Under the pieces are notes generated by a model. The model worked only from the letters and a program-made list of their open reading frames with translations. It was not told where the DNA came from and ran no database searches. 64,000 nucleotides of DNA from JAAYRQ01 sp035647815 (GTDB taxonomy: Bacteria > Bacillota > Syntrophomonadia > Syntrophomonadales > Syntrophomonadaceae), in contig DASRMR010000031.1 in NCBI GenBank assembly GCA_035647815.1, positions 9,738 to 73,737 on the forward strand. The letters run 5' to 3'. Both the position numbers and the translations under genes were made by a program. Shown one piece after another: positions 8,921 to 18,162 of the stretch; the first letter of the stretch is position 1; every line of letters starts with the position of its first letter.

Positions 8921-9484
8921 ATGTATTATAAAACTTTGTTGGTTATCAGTTTGGTGTTTTTCTTTAATTGTAACCTAGCTTATAGTTCTGATTTACCTAT
9001 CTCCAAAATTGTATTTACTCCTTCATCTGAAGCTACAGCATTAGAATATGAAAATATTGTTAAGGTTACTGAGTGCTTTGATGTCTATACAGCCTTTTTT
9101 GAAGATATCTATTTTATAGATGATAAAATTATATCTTTACATAATGAAAGTGCAAACAATGCTCTTGTGTTTCTCCAGAAAGGCTTTAATGAAGAGATAG
9201 CCTTTAATATATTAGATTACTATACTCATTGGGATGAAGACATTAATAAGCTGACTATCGTTCCTAAGGAGGGTATCCCAGTTTTTACAGAAAAGGATAT
9301 TGAAAATTGCAGTTTTTATTATAATGATGAAAGTTTGACCCTAAAAATCAACTATTTCGATCCCTATGGATTAAATATTGATTTCACTTATTATGTTACG
9401 GCTTATAAAGTTGATGATAAATATATTATTAACGACCTGCACTGGCGAGAATATCATTCACCAAATCAAATACCTAAGAACTGA
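8921..9484 (+). CDS. Hypothetical exported protein
   Basis: I do not recognise this 187-residue protein. It starts with MYYKTLLVISLVFFFNCNLA, a clear signal peptide that probably ends near AYSS. The Cys inside the hydrophobic core is not followed by a convincing lipobox. I choose the ATG at 8921, which has AAGGAAGGAAAG upstream, over the ATG at 8894. The mature part is acidic and rich in Asp, Tyr and Phe, and its C-terminal half (VTAYKVDDKYIINDLHW) looks like a small beta-rich domain of the DUF4829/lumazine-like type often seen on exported clostridial proteins; this is only an impression. It is monocistronic, divergent from the acyl-CoA synthetase, and ends at a hairpin. Confidence 0.75.
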   Translation: MYYKTLLVISLVFFFNCNLAYSSDLPISKIVFTPSSEATALEYENIVKVTECFDVYTAFFEDIYFIDDKIISLHNESANNALVFLQKGFNEEIAFNILDYYTHWDEDINKLTIVPKEGIPVFTEKDIENCSFYYNDESLTLKINYFDPYGLNIDFTYYVTAYKVDDKYIINDLHWREYHSPNQIPKN

Positions 9485-9497
9485 TAACAGAAACTTA

Positions 9498-9527
9498 AAA
9501 GAGTCTGCATAATTATGCAGACTCTTT
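9498..9527. terminator. Bidirectional terminator
   Basis: A 30-base perfect palindrome (AAAGAGTCTGCATAA with its complement) lies between the exported-protein gene and the oppositely oriented tRNA cluster. It has A/T runs at both ends and can serve both. Confidence 0.8.
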
Positions 9528-9539
9528 ATGTTTTTAATA

Positions 9540-9615
9540 TGGTGGGCGATGACAGGCTCGAACTGCCGACCCCCTGCTTGTAAGGCAGGTGCTCTCCCGA
9601 CTGAGCTAATCGCCC
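9540..9615 (-). tRNA. tRNA-Val (TAC)
   Basis: A 76-base cloverleaf with acceptor GGGCGAT/ATCGCCC, D-arm TAGCTCAGTCGGGAGAGC, anticodon loop CTTACAA giving TAC, T-loop GTTCGAGCC and an encoded 3' CCA. Confidence 0.96.
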
Positions 9616-9618
9616 AAA

Positions 9619-9693
9619 TGGTGACCCCTAGGGGACTCGAACCCCTGATACCGCCGTGAAAGGGCGATGTCTTAACCGCTTGACCAAGGGGCC
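9619..9693 (-). tRNA. tRNA-Glu (TTC)
   Basis: A 75-base cloverleaf with acceptor GGCCCCT/AGGGGTC, anticodon loop CTTTCAC giving TTC, T-loop GTTCGAGTC and encoded CCA. It is separated by 3 bases from tRNA-Val. Confidence 0.96.
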
Positions 9694-9699
9694 ATGTTA

Positions 9700-9775
9700 T
9701 GGTGGGCCTACCAGGACTTGAACCTGGGACCGACCGGTTATGAGCCGGTGGCTCTGCCAACTGAGCTATAGGCCC
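9700..9775 (-). tRNA. tRNA with CAT anticodon (elongator Met, or Ile2)
   Basis: A 76-base cloverleaf with acceptor GGGCCTA/TAGGCCC, anticodon loop CTCATAA, T-loop GTTCAAGTC and encoded CCA. The acceptor is fully paired, so it is not initiator tRNA. The anticodon CAT fits elongator Met, or Ile2 if C34 is modified to lysidine; sequence alone does not settle this. Confidence 0.93.
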
Positions 9776-9871
9776 AGGCTTTACTTCGTAAACCCCGCAA
9801 GAGTTAGTATAATAAAGATTCACCAAAAGGTCAATAGTCTTTTAAAATATTCTCTTTCAGGTTACTTTTCA

Positions 9872-9911
9872 AATAAAAAGCGGTACCAGATTGGTTACCG
9901 CTTTATTTTTT
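9872..9911 (-). terminator. Terminator downstream of tRNA-Asn
   Basis: Stem AAAGCGGTA / TACCGCTTT with T-rich flanks on both strands, placed between tRNA-Asn and the three-tRNA group. Confidence 0.7.
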
Positions 9912-9914
9912 TAA

Positions 9915-9989
<75 letters not shown>

Positions 9990-10069
9990 ATGCCCCAACG
10001 AAATATATTATATAATCTCATTGCAGTATTGTCAACCTATCATTGCAAAGAAATGAACTAAACGGGTAA

Positions 10070-11164
10070 TTATTCTATATAATCTTTTAGCTTTTTGCTA
10101 CGAGAAGGATGTCTTAACTTTCTCAGTGCTTTGGCTTCTATCTGCCTAATTCTTTCCCTAGTCACACCAAATTCTTGTCCTACTTCTTCTAAAGTTCTAG
10201 GTCTTCCATCATCTAGCCCAAATCTTAAACGCAGAACTTTTTCTTCTCTTTCAGTAAGCGTATTAAGTATACCATCTAAATGTTCTCTTAGTAAAACGAA
10301 TGAGGCTGACTCTTCTGGGGATTCTGCTTCCTCGTCAGTTATAAAGTCACCTAAATGGCTATCATCTTCCTCGCCAATAGGAGTTTCTAGTGAAACGGGC
10401 TCTTGGGCCACCTTCATTATTTCGATAGCCCTGTCGACTGTAATGTCCATCTCTTCTGCTATTTCACCCGGAGTAGGTTCCCTACCTAAATCTTGTAGTA
10501 GGCTTCTTTGTACCCTAGATAATTTATTGATAGTTTCCACCATGTGCACAGGTATACGAATAGTTCTAGCTTGGTCGGCTATAGCTCTAGTTATGGCCTG
10601 TCTTATCCACCAAGTTGCATAGGTGCTAAATTTAAAGCCCTTTCGATAGTCAAACTTTTCTACGGCTTTCATGAGCCCTAGATTTCCCTCTTGAATTAAA
10701 TCTAAGAAAAGCATACCACGACCTACATAACGCTTAGCAATACTAACTACTAATCTTAAGTTAGCTTCTACTAATTGTTTTTTAGCCTCGTCTTCACCAG
10801 CTTCATTTCTGATCGCTAGATCAACTTCTTCCTCGGCAGTTAAAAGGGATACTCTACCGATTTCTTTCAAGTACATTCTTACAGGGTCATCTACATCTAC
10901 CCCTTCAGGAGGTGATACAGCCTCTTTTTCAACATCTTTTTCCTTTTCTTCTTCTTCTTCGTCCTCATCTTCTTCATTATCTAACTCATTACTAACACTT
11001 ATCCCTAAGGTTTTAAAATGCTCAAGTATATCATCTATCTCATCTGCCTCTAAATTAAAGGCCTGCAAATACTCGTTTATCTCCTCATAGGTTAAACTTT
11101 TTGTTTTTTTACCTTGTTCCGCCAAGACAACTACTGCTTCTGCAAGGTTTTTATCTGCTTTCAT
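10070..11164 (-). CDS. rpoD: RNA polymerase primary sigma factor (SigA/RpoD)
   Basis: The housekeeping sigma factor, 364 residues. Region 1.1 is present and followed by an acidic run of Glu and Asp near residues 62-75. Region 1.2 includes DPVRMYLKEIGRV. Region 2 carries RLVVSIAKRY, LDLIQEGNLGLMKAVEKFD and KFSTYATWWIRQAI (-10 recognition). Region 3 is RTIRIPVHMVETINKL and region 4 ends in GVTRERIRQIEAKALRKLRHP (-35 recognition). It overlaps the dnaG stop by 4 bases, so the two are translationally coupled as in the Bacillus dnaG-sigA operon. Confidence 0.98.
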   Translation of the reverse strand: MKADKNLAEAVVVLAEQGKKTKSLTYEEINEYLQAFNLEADEIDDILEHFKTLGISVSNELDNEEDEDEEEEEKEKDVEKEAVSPPEGVDVDDPVRMYLKEIGRVSLLTAEEEVDLAIRNEAGEDEAKKQLVEANLRLVVSIAKRYVGRGMLFLDLIQEGNLGLMKAVEKFDYRKGFKFSTYATWWIRQAITRAIADQARTIRIPVHMVETINKLSRVQRSLLQDLGREPTPGEIAEEMDITVDRAIEIMKVAQEPVSLETPIGEEDDSHLGDFITDEEAESPEESASFVLLREHLDGILNTLTEREEKVLRLRFGLDDGRPRTLEEVGQEFGVTRERIRQIEAKALRKLRHPSRSKKLKDYIE

Positions 11165-12927
11165 AATATCCTCCTTTCCCGGGTAGTATTTATTATTGAA
11201 TCAAGACTTAAAATGAAGTTTAGCATAGATTCAAAATCGCCATTTTGGCTTATATTATCTAGTTTTTGATACATTTCATGCCATTTCCTTTGCTCTTTAT
11301 TTATAGCAACTCGTTTTAAGAAGTCATTTATTTCATATTCTTTTAAAGGTTTTTCTTCCGAACATAACATTATTCGTGCCCAAATTGTTTCTAGACCATG
11401 TTCCCTGATTATCTTTTCTAACTCTATATTATTCTTATAATTCTTTATTATATAAGCCAGTTGTTTCACATCAGGTTGGGAAAATAATTTGGATACATCA
11501 TACTGTGCTATTCGGTTAAATATGTCATCATCGACAATCATAGTTGCTAATATCTTCTCTTCTAAGCTATAATTAATGTAATATCTATTATCTTTAATTA
11601 TTTGCTTTTTATTCCTTTTTATACCTACACTAGAGATTGTTTTGCTTTTCAAGTTAAATTCACGATATATTAAGTTTTCTTCGGTTTCTAGTTTTCGAGC
11701 TATTAGTTTAATAATATAATCTTTTTCTAGTTCGCTGCTTATTCTCGAAAAATCTGAACGTAAATTATTTATTATTTTTATTTTATCGTCTATATACAAG
11801 TGTTCTACTTTACTTATATATCTATTAAGTTTAAATTCTATAGGATTAACCTTGTTATTCTTTAAAAACTGCAAAAAATCCTCTTTTCCGTATAAATCTA
11901 AATATTCATCAGGATCTATAGAGCCAGGTAAAGTTAAAACCTCAATTTTAATATTATCTTCAACTAATACATCAATTACTCTTAATGTTTCCCTTTGCCC
12001 AGCTTCGTCACCATCGTATAAAACTATTACTGCTTCTGCATACTTTTTTATCAGCTGAGCCTGCTCATTAGTAAAAGCAGTTCCTAAAGAAGCCACAACA
12101 TTTTCAATTCCATATTGATTCAACTTAATGCAATCTGTATAACCTTCTACTAAAATAACTTGGTTACTTAGCCTTATCAATTGTTTGCTTTGATAAAGTC
12201 CGTAAAGATTTCTCCTTTTTGAAAAAATATCTGTTTCAGGACTATTTAAATATTTTGGCATACTATCATCTATAGCCCGACCCCCAAAGCCCACTATATC
12301 CCCATTATAAGCAAAAATAGGAAATATTATCCGGTTTCTAAAAAGATCATAATACCTTTTAGCCTTTTCACTATATTTTATTAACCCTGCCAACTTAAGA
12401 TCCTCTATGGAAAATCCCTTCTTAACCATATAGTTTTCCAAACTGTTCCACGCCTCATCCGCATATCCTACCTGGAATTTATCAGCAGCTGCTAAAGTTA
12501 TATTGCGGTTAGCCAGATACTCTAAAGCAGGATTATCCGGCTGAGTCAGGCATTCTTGAAAATACTTAGCTACAGCTGAATTAATCGCAATTGTCTGTCT
12601 TTTACGATTATATTCTTTATTAGAACTCGCTTTCACCGGTTCAATACCAATTTTTGTAGCCAAAGATTCCAAAGCTTCCGGGAAATCCATGTTATTACTT
12701 TTCATTAAGAAGGTAAAAATATCTCCACCAACATTACAACCGAAACAATAAAACATGTTTTTCTCTGGGGTAACACAAAACGATGCAGTCTTTTCCCCAT
12801 GAAAAGGACATTTACCCCAATACCTATTTCCTTTTCTAGTCAATTCTACAGTCTCAGATACTAATTCAACTATATCTATACGAGACCTAATTTCTTCAAC
12901 AATATCGTCATTGTAGTATCTTGTCAT
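11161..12927 (-). CDS. dnaG: DNA primase DnaG
   Basis: DnaG makes RNA primers at the replication fork. The N-terminal zinc finger is visible as CPFHGEKTASFCVTPEKNMFYCFGC (Cys/His ligands near residues 40-65). The central TOPRIM domain has ILVEGYTDCIKLNQYG and LYDGDEAGQ, with the metal-binding acidic residues. The C-terminal part (from about residue 430) is the helicase-binding domain and is weakly conserved, as usual. 588 residues is a normal length for Firmicutes. It is the gene just upstream of rpoD. Confidence 0.97.
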   Translation of the reverse strand: MTRYYNDDIVEEIRSRIDIVELVSETVELTRKGNRYWGKCPFHGEKTASFCVTPEKNMFYCFGCNVGGDIFTFLMKSNNMDFPEALESLATKIGIEPVKASSNKEYNRKRQTIAINSAVAKYFQECLTQPDNPALEYLANRNITLAAADKFQVGYADEAWNSLENYMVKKGFSIEDLKLAGLIKYSEKAKRYYDLFRNRIIFPIFAYNGDIVGFGGRAIDDSMPKYLNSPETDIFSKRRNLYGLYQSKQLIRLSNQVILVEGYTDCIKLNQYGIENVVASLGTAFTNEQAQLIKKYAEAVIVLYDGDEAGQRETLRVIDVLVEDNIKIEVLTLPGSIDPDEYLDLYGKEDFLQFLKNNKVNPIEFKLNRYISKVEHLYIDDKIKIINNLRSDFSRISSELEKDYIIKLIARKLETEENLIYREFNLKSKTISSVGIKRNKKQIIKDNRYYINYSLEEKILATMIVDDDIFNRIAQYDVSKLFSQPDVKQLAYIIKNYKNNIELEKIIREHGLETIWARIMLCSEEKPLKEYEINDFLKRVAINKEQRKWHEMYQKLDNISQNGDFESMLNFILSLDSIINTTRERRIL

Positions 12928-13000
12928 TACTTCACCTAATATTCTATAAGTTTATAATAATTCCTTCTATATTTTCGAATTTTGTCTAAAATATATTCAT

Positions 13001-14068
13001 TTAACTATAATCGGGGAAAAATTTAAGCGTATCTGGCACCAAAGATTGGGGAATATATATATCCTTAAATACTGCTACACAATAAGCATCACTCATACCA
13101 GAAATATAATCTACTACTGCTCGCTCTAATCCTTCTTCATCAGCAATTTGTTTATATAGGGGACTCATTTTGCTAGGGTGTTTCTTGTAAAATTTAAAAA
13201 GATGTTCAATTATAAACATTGCCCTAGTCCGTTCCGCTTTACATACTGGTCCTCGATATATAGTTTCAAACATAAAATTCCTCAGTTTCTTAAAAGCTTC
13301 TTCAATAGTAGGGCTTGGCTCTACTTCATAATTTTTCACTGAAGATATTTGTCTCCTAGTATGTTTGATAGTATCAGTTACTAAAGTCCCTATACGTTCA
13401 CTATGAGAATATCCTAGTATCTCCAGATATTCACGAGGAATATCTTCTATTTTTAGAAGTCCTGCCCTTATAGAATCATCAATATCATGTTGTACATAAG
13501 CGATTTTATCACTTATTCTAATTACTTGCCCTTCTAGAGTGTCAGCTTGCTTAGCACCTGTTCCATAGCCGCTATGGTGCAGAATGCCATCTAAGACTTC
13601 TAGGCTTAAATTAAGCCCGTTTCTATCCCGGCGTTGCTCAATCCTAGTTAAAACACGCACACTATTCTCGTTATGACGAAACCCTGTATCGATTAAATCA
13701 TTTAAAATTTGTTCACCTGCATGTGCAAATGGTGTATGCCCAACATCATGCCCTAGTGCTATCGCCTCAATTAAATCAATATTTAGGTTTAATCCTGCAC
13801 CAATAGTCTTTGCAATTTGATTAACTTCTAATGTATGAGTTAAACGACTACGATAATGATCACCTGGTGGTGCTATGAAAACCTGGGTTTTATGTTTTAG
13901 TCGGCGAAAAGATTTGGAATGAATAATACGATCCCGATCAACCATAAAACAGGTTCTTATTTGATCTGGTACTTCCTCTGATTCTCTTCCCTTAGATGCA
14001 GTCGCCAAAAGTCCATAAGGAGCTATTGTTTTAGCTTCACGTAGTTCAATTTCTTCCCTGATCAACAC
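13001..14068 (-). CDS. dgt: Deoxyguanosinetriphosphate triphosphohydrolase-like protein
   Basis: An HD-superfamily dNTP triphosphohydrolase of 355 residues that removes triphosphate from dNTPs. Motifs: FRRLKHKTQVF near residue 57, the first metal-ligand region RSRLTHTLEVNQIAKTI, the HD pair GHDVGHTPFAHAGE, and the later RISDKIAYVQHDIDD. The length matches the shorter dNTPase class (YfkI-like) rather than E. coli Dgt. It lies upstream of dnaG with its own ribosome binding site; many clostridia keep this dgt-dnaG-rpoD order. Confidence 0.93.
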   Translation of the reverse strand: MLIREEIELREAKTIAPYGLLATASKGRESEEVPDQIRTCFMVDRDRIIHSKSFRRLKHKTQVFIAPPGDHYRSRLTHTLEVNQIAKTIGAGLNLNIDLIEAIALGHDVGHTPFAHAGEQILNDLIDTGFRHNENSVRVLTRIEQRRDRNGLNLSLEVLDGILHHSGYGTGAKQADTLEGQVIRISDKIAYVQHDIDDSIRAGLLKIEDIPREYLEILGYSHSERIGTLVTDTIKHTRRQISSVKNYEVEPSPTIEEAFKKLRNFMFETIYRGPVCKAERTRAMFIIEHLFKFYKKHPSKMSPLYKQIADEEGLERAVVDYISGMSDAYCVAVFKDIYIPQSLVPDTLKFFPDYS

Positions 14069-14400
14069 TAAATCACCCCTAAATAAAGAAAAACCTTATG
14101 CCTATGGGGGCTTAAGGATTTAAAACATTACTTCAAATCACTAATAAAGGCTAACTTGTTCTCAAACTTTTGGTTGTTCGTGCTAGCTCAATTATTCCTT
14201 TTCCTAATATACCTGTTCTTTATAAAGCATATATATCTTCATTAAAAGGTTTTTACTGGCACAACCAAAGTACCATTTACTACTACGGTTAAATTATCAG
14301 ATATTTCCCACCTATATACTTAAATTCTACAAAAGTATCATTAATCCTTTAAGTGAAAATAAATATTGCATTACAACTGATGAATAAGATAGAACAAGGG

Positions 14401-14438
14401 TGGGACAAGGGGACAGGGTTATTGTCCCTGCGACACCC
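14401..14438 (+). repeat. REP-like palindromic element, copy A
   Basis: GGGACA-GGGGAC ... TTGTCCC ... GACACC. It shares its core with 14605-14633 (opposite strand) and 52489-52532. Such GTGACA-GGGGAC...TTGTCAC modules recur in many clostridial genomes. Confidence 0.5.
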
Positions 14439-14564
14439 ATAACTCTTAGGACTATTCATTATATCAAAATATGCTGTATCGAGCAAGAAAATATTATTAC
14501 CTAGGATAGTGTTAACTATTTTAAATGAAAAAGCTGTTATAGGAAACTGATGGCATAAAATAAG

Positions 14565-14597
14565 AATTAGCCAAGGAGTCAGACTCCTTGGCTAATT
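14565..14597 (-). terminator. Terminator downstream of ppdK
   Basis: A near-perfect 33-base inverted repeat (AATTAGCCAAGGAGTC / GACTCCTTGGCTAATT) with a 1-base centre, followed on the minus strand by a T-rich stretch. It lies about 90 bases after the ppdK stop. Confidence 0.65.
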
Positions 14598-14604
14598 TAT
14601 GGGA

Positions 14605-14633
14605 TGTGTGACAAACGAAATGTCCCCTGCCAC
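14605..14633 (-). repeat. REP-like palindromic element, copy B
   Basis: Read on the minus strand: GTGGCAGGGGAC ... TTTGTCACAC. It has the same core layout as the copies at 14401 and 52489. Confidence 0.5.
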
Positions 14634-14688
14634 GGTGGGATTTTATAGTTTCAGCTGGCAATCAAAAATCTGCCCTGCATATTACTTA

Positions 14689-17337
14689 TTATTGCTCTTT
14701 TTCCTTAACCGCCGCTTGGGCTGCTGCCAATCTAGCAATAGGAATACGGTATGGTGAGCAACTTACATAGCCTAAGTCTAGTTTATGACAAAATTCTATA
14801 GAACTAGGTTCGCCACCATGTTCACCACATATACCTATTAAGATATCAGGCTTGCTAGCACGACCCTTTTCTACTGCAATCTTCATCAGACTTCCTACTC
14901 CCACTTGATCAAGAACTGCAAAAGGATTATCTTTTAAGATCCTTTTATCTAAGTAAACAGGGATGAATTTGCTTTCAGCATCATCGCGACTAATACCTAG
15001 TGTAGTCTGAGTTAAATCATTAGTACCAAATGAAAAGAAATCAGCCTCTTGGGCAATTTCATCTGCAGTCAAACATGCTCTAGGAAGTTCAACCATAGTG
15101 CCGATAAGGAAATTAAGCTCTAAACCTGTTTCTTGTTTAATCTCTTCATATACCTCATTTATTTCAGCTTTAAGTATAGAAAATTCCTTTATATCCATTA
15201 CTAGCGGAATCTCAATTTCTGCTAGAATAGCAATACCTTCTTTTTTCAACATTACCATCGCTTCAAATATAGCCCTAGTTTGCATACGATATATTTCAGG
15301 ATAAGTTATTCCTAAACGACATCCCCTATGTCCTAACATAGGATTATTTTCTGCTAAGTTACCCAATTTGTATAGAACTTCTTGTTTCTCTAATAACAAC
15401 TTTTTATCAGAACCTTTGTTTTTTAATTCTTCGACTTCTAAAAATAATGTAGTGTAATCAGGTAAAAATTCGTGTAAAGGCGGATCTAATAATCTAATAG
15501 TTACTGGAAATGGAGCCATTGCTTTCAAAATTCCATAAAAATCATCTCTTTGGACAGGTAAAAGTTTATCTAAAGCAATATTTCTCTCCTCTAATGTATC
15601 AGCCAATATCATTTCCTGAACCACAGGCATTCTTTCATGAGCCATAAACATATGTTCAGTACGACATAACCCTATACCCTCCGCACCGAACTCACGAGCC
15701 TTCAATGCATCTTGGGGACTATCCGCATTAGCCCTAACTGCCATAGTTTTTATTTCATTAGCCCAATCTAGTAGTGTTTCAAAATCATCAGATAAAGTTG
15801 GTTCTATCATAGCTACTTCGCCAACCATCACTTTTCCGGTAGCACCATCAATAGTTATAATATCCCCTTCTTTAACTACTGTACCATTAGCTACAAATTC
15901 CCCTTTAACTCGGTCTATTTTTATAGCTTCACATCCACATACACACGGTTTGCCCATTCCTCTTGCTACTACTGCAGCATGGGAAGTCATTCCCCCACGA
16001 GAAGTTAATATCCCCTGAGCATGGATAATACCATGTATATCATCAGGAGTAGTTTCACTGCGAACTAGAACTACCCTTTCACCTAATTCTCCATGCTTTT
16101 CAGCTAAGTCAGGATCAAAAATAACTTTGCCACTAGCAGCCCCAGGTGAGGCAGGTAAACCTTTAGCAATAGGATTTAGTTGTATACTCATATCTATTTG
16201 CCTATGTAGTAATTGATCAATCTGTTCAGGGTCTATTCTTAATAAGGCTTCTTCCTTACTGATAACTCCTTCTTTGTACATATCTACTGCTATTTTTACT
16301 GCCGCAGTAGTAGTACGCTTTCCATTTCTAGTTTGTAACATGTATAATTTACCTTTTTCCACGGTAAATTCAATATCCTGCATATCACGATAGTGAGTTT
16401 CTAGTTTTTCGCAAGTATCTAGAAACTGGTCATAAACTGTAGGGAGTTCTTCTAATAGTTTCGATATAGGAGTTGGAGTTCTTATTCCTGCAACTACATC
16501 TTCACCTTGAGCATTTACTAAAAACTCTCCATAAAGTTCCTGACCCCCATCAGAAGGATTCCGAGTAAAAGCTACACCAGTACCACTATCTTGTCCCATA
16601 TTACCAAAAACCATAGACTGTATAGTAACTGCCGTACCTAATTTATCTTCTATTTTGTTAAGTTTTCTATATGTAATAGCCCTCTGGTTATTCCAGGAGC
16701 TAAATACAGCTTGAATAGCCATTACTAGTTGTTCTTTAACATCTTGCGGGAAATCAAAACCTTTTTCCTTTTGTACTATTCCCTTATATTCCTCAATAAT
16801 AGCTTGTAATTCATCTGCTGGTATTTCATAATCAAATATTAAACTAAGTCTTCTTTTATATTTCTCAATTATTTCATCGAAAAGTGCTAGGTCAATACCT
16901 AAGACTACATTGCTAAACATCTGAATAAATCTCCGATAACAATCATATGCAAATCTCACATCACCAGTTAAAGAAGCTAAACCTTTTACTGCCACATCAT
17001 TTAAACCTAAATTAAGAATAGTATCCATCATGCCGGGCATCGATACAGCTGCACCCGATCTCACCGATACTAAGAGGGGATTATCTTTATCTCCATATAT
17101 TTTATTAGTTTTTGATTCCAAGGTTTTTAATGCTATAAAAACTTCATCTAAAATCTCATCAGGAAATTTATTTCCCGATTCTAGAAAAGTATTACAGGCT
17201 TCGGTCGTAATTGTAAATCCGGAAGGTACTGGTAATCCAATACGGCTCATTTCTGCCAAGTTAGCACCTTTTCCTCCTAACAATAATCGCATATCAGAAT
17301 GACCTTCTTCAAATAAATAAACATACTTGCTAGACAT
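14689..17337 (-). CDS. ppdK: Pyruvate, phosphate dikinase
   Basis: PpdK interconverts pyruvate, ATP and phosphate with phosphoenolpyruvate, AMP and pyrophosphate; in anaerobes it can run in the glycolytic or gluconeogenic direction. The N-terminal ATP-grasp domain has LLGGKGANLAEM and SVRSGAAVSMPGMMDTILNLG. The swivelling domain carries the phosphorylated His in ILTSRGGMTSHAAVVARGMG, including the regulatory Thr two residues before the His. The C-terminal PEP domain includes GIGLCRTEHMFM, GHRGCRLGITYPEIY and FGTNDLTQTTLGISRDDA. 882 residues is typical. The start overlaps the upstream regulatory gene by 8 bases, so the enzyme is cotranslated with the protein that controls it. Confidence 0.98.
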   Translation of the reverse strand: MSSKYVYLFEEGHSDMRLLLGGKGANLAEMSRIGLPVPSGFTITTEACNTFLESGNKFPDEILDEVFIALKTLESKTNKIYGDKDNPLLVSVRSGAAVSMPGMMDTILNLGLNDVAVKGLASLTGDVRFAYDCYRRFIQMFSNVVLGIDLALFDEIIEKYKRRLSLIFDYEIPADELQAIIEEYKGIVQKEKGFDFPQDVKEQLVMAIQAVFSSWNNQRAITYRKLNKIEDKLGTAVTIQSMVFGNMGQDSGTGVAFTRNPSDGGQELYGEFLVNAQGEDVVAGIRTPTPISKLLEELPTVYDQFLDTCEKLETHYRDMQDIEFTVEKGKLYMLQTRNGKRTTTAAVKIAVDMYKEGVISKEEALLRIDPEQIDQLLHRQIDMSIQLNPIAKGLPASPGAASGKVIFDPDLAEKHGELGERVVLVRSETTPDDIHGIIHAQGILTSRGGMTSHAAVVARGMGKPCVCGCEAIKIDRVKGEFVANGTVVKEGDIITIDGATGKVMVGEVAMIEPTLSDDFETLLDWANEIKTMAVRANADSPQDALKAREFGAEGIGLCRTEHMFMAHERMPVVQEMILADTLEERNIALDKLLPVQRDDFYGILKAMAPFPVTIRLLDPPLHEFLPDYTTLFLEVEELKNKGSDKKLLLEKQEVLYKLGNLAENNPMLGHRGCRLGITYPEIYRMQTRAIFEAMVMLKKEGIAILAEIEIPLVMDIKEFSILKAEINEVYEEIKQETGLELNFLIGTMVELPRACLTADEIAQEADFFSFGTNDLTQTTLGISRDDAESKFIPVYLDKRILKDNPFAVLDQVGVGSLMKIAVEKGRASKPDILIGICGEHGGEPSSIEFCHKLDLGYVSCSPYRIPIARLAAAQAAVKEKEQ

Positions 17338-18151
17338 TGCTTAACCTCCTGTAGTATATTTCAAGAATTTTACTAGCCGTTTCCTCTACCGCTTTATTAG
17401 TTACATCTATTACTGGACATCCGAGTCTTTTCATAATTCCACTGGAAAATTCAAGTTCTTCTTCAATTCTATTTTCATTAGCATAACTGGCTTGGCCTTT
17501 TAAACCTAGAGTTTTCAAACGTTCTGTTCTAATATGAAATAAGAGCTCTGGTTTTACGGTTAGCCCAATAACTTTGCCTTTTTCCGCTAGATAAAGTTCT
17601 TCCGGCGGATTAACCTCAGGCACTAGTGGAACATTAGCTACCTTCAGCCTTTTATTAGCTAAATACATCGATAAAGGTGTTTTAGAAGTCCTAGATACTC
17701 CTACCAATACTATATCTGCTAATTTGATACCCCTAGGATCTTTTCCATCGTCATATCGTACCGCAAATTCAACTGCTTCAATTCTACGATAATACATTTC
17801 ATCAAGTTTACGTAACAAACCAGGTTCTTTTCTAGGTTCAATATTACTGACTAATTTAAAAGCATCTATAAGAGGACCTAAAATATCAACACATAAAACA
17901 TCATGTTCAAATGCCTTTGCCCTTAGATGTTCAGCAAGTTCATCGACTACTAAAGTATATGCTACAAGAAAACCATTTTCTGTAGCCTGCTTAATAATCT
18001 CATCTAGGGTTTCAATATCAGAAATATTAGGTACACGACGTATTTCCATAATACCAGAATTAAATTGACTTGCTGCTGCTCTAACAACCATCTCAGCAGT
18101 CTCGCCAATAGAATCTGAAACGATGTATACTCCCGGTAAATGTTTAGCCAC
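17330..18151 (-). CDS. ppsR: PPDK regulatory protein (DUF299, bifunctional kinase/pyrophosphorylase)
   Basis: Family members inactivate PPDK or PEP synthase by ADP-dependent phosphorylation of the active-site Thr, and reactivate it by phosphorolysis. The N-terminus VYIVSDSIGETAEMVVRAA and the P-loop-like GVSRTSKTPLSMYLA followed by ANVPLVPE are diagnostic. I use the GTG at 18151, which follows a GGGGG site and starts just after the upstream stop; the frame extends to 18178 inside the upstream gene. Direct overlap with ppdK supports PPDK as the target. This corresponds to Bacillus yqfL. Confidence 0.95.
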   Translation of the reverse strand: MAKHLPGVYIVSDSIGETAEMVVRAAASQFNSGIMEIRRVPNISDIETLDEIIKQATENGFLVAYTLVVDELAEHLRAKAFEHDVLCVDILGPLIDAFKLVSNIEPRKEPGLLRKLDEMYYRRIEAVEFAVRYDDGKDPRGIKLADIVLVGVSRTSKTPLSMYLANKRLKVANVPLVPEVNPPEELYLAEKGKVIGLTVKPELLFHIRTERLKTLGLKGQASYANENRIEEELEFSSGIMKRLGCPVIDVTNKAVEETASKILEIYYRRLSNV

Positions 18152-18162
18152 AAGCAAACCCC

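Larger units (their letters stand above)
14069..14688. other. 620-base gene-free region with REP-like palindromes
   Basis: No convincing coding frame. It contains two GGGGAC-bearing elements in opposite orientation (14401-14438 and 14605-14633) and, between them, the ppdK terminator hairpin at 14565-14597. The rest is AT-rich upstream sequence of dgt. Confidence 0.6.

Noticed and set aside
9458..9826. Long minus-strand frame across the tRNA cluster
   Set aside because: It is read through three tRNA genes and is an artefact of their sequence.
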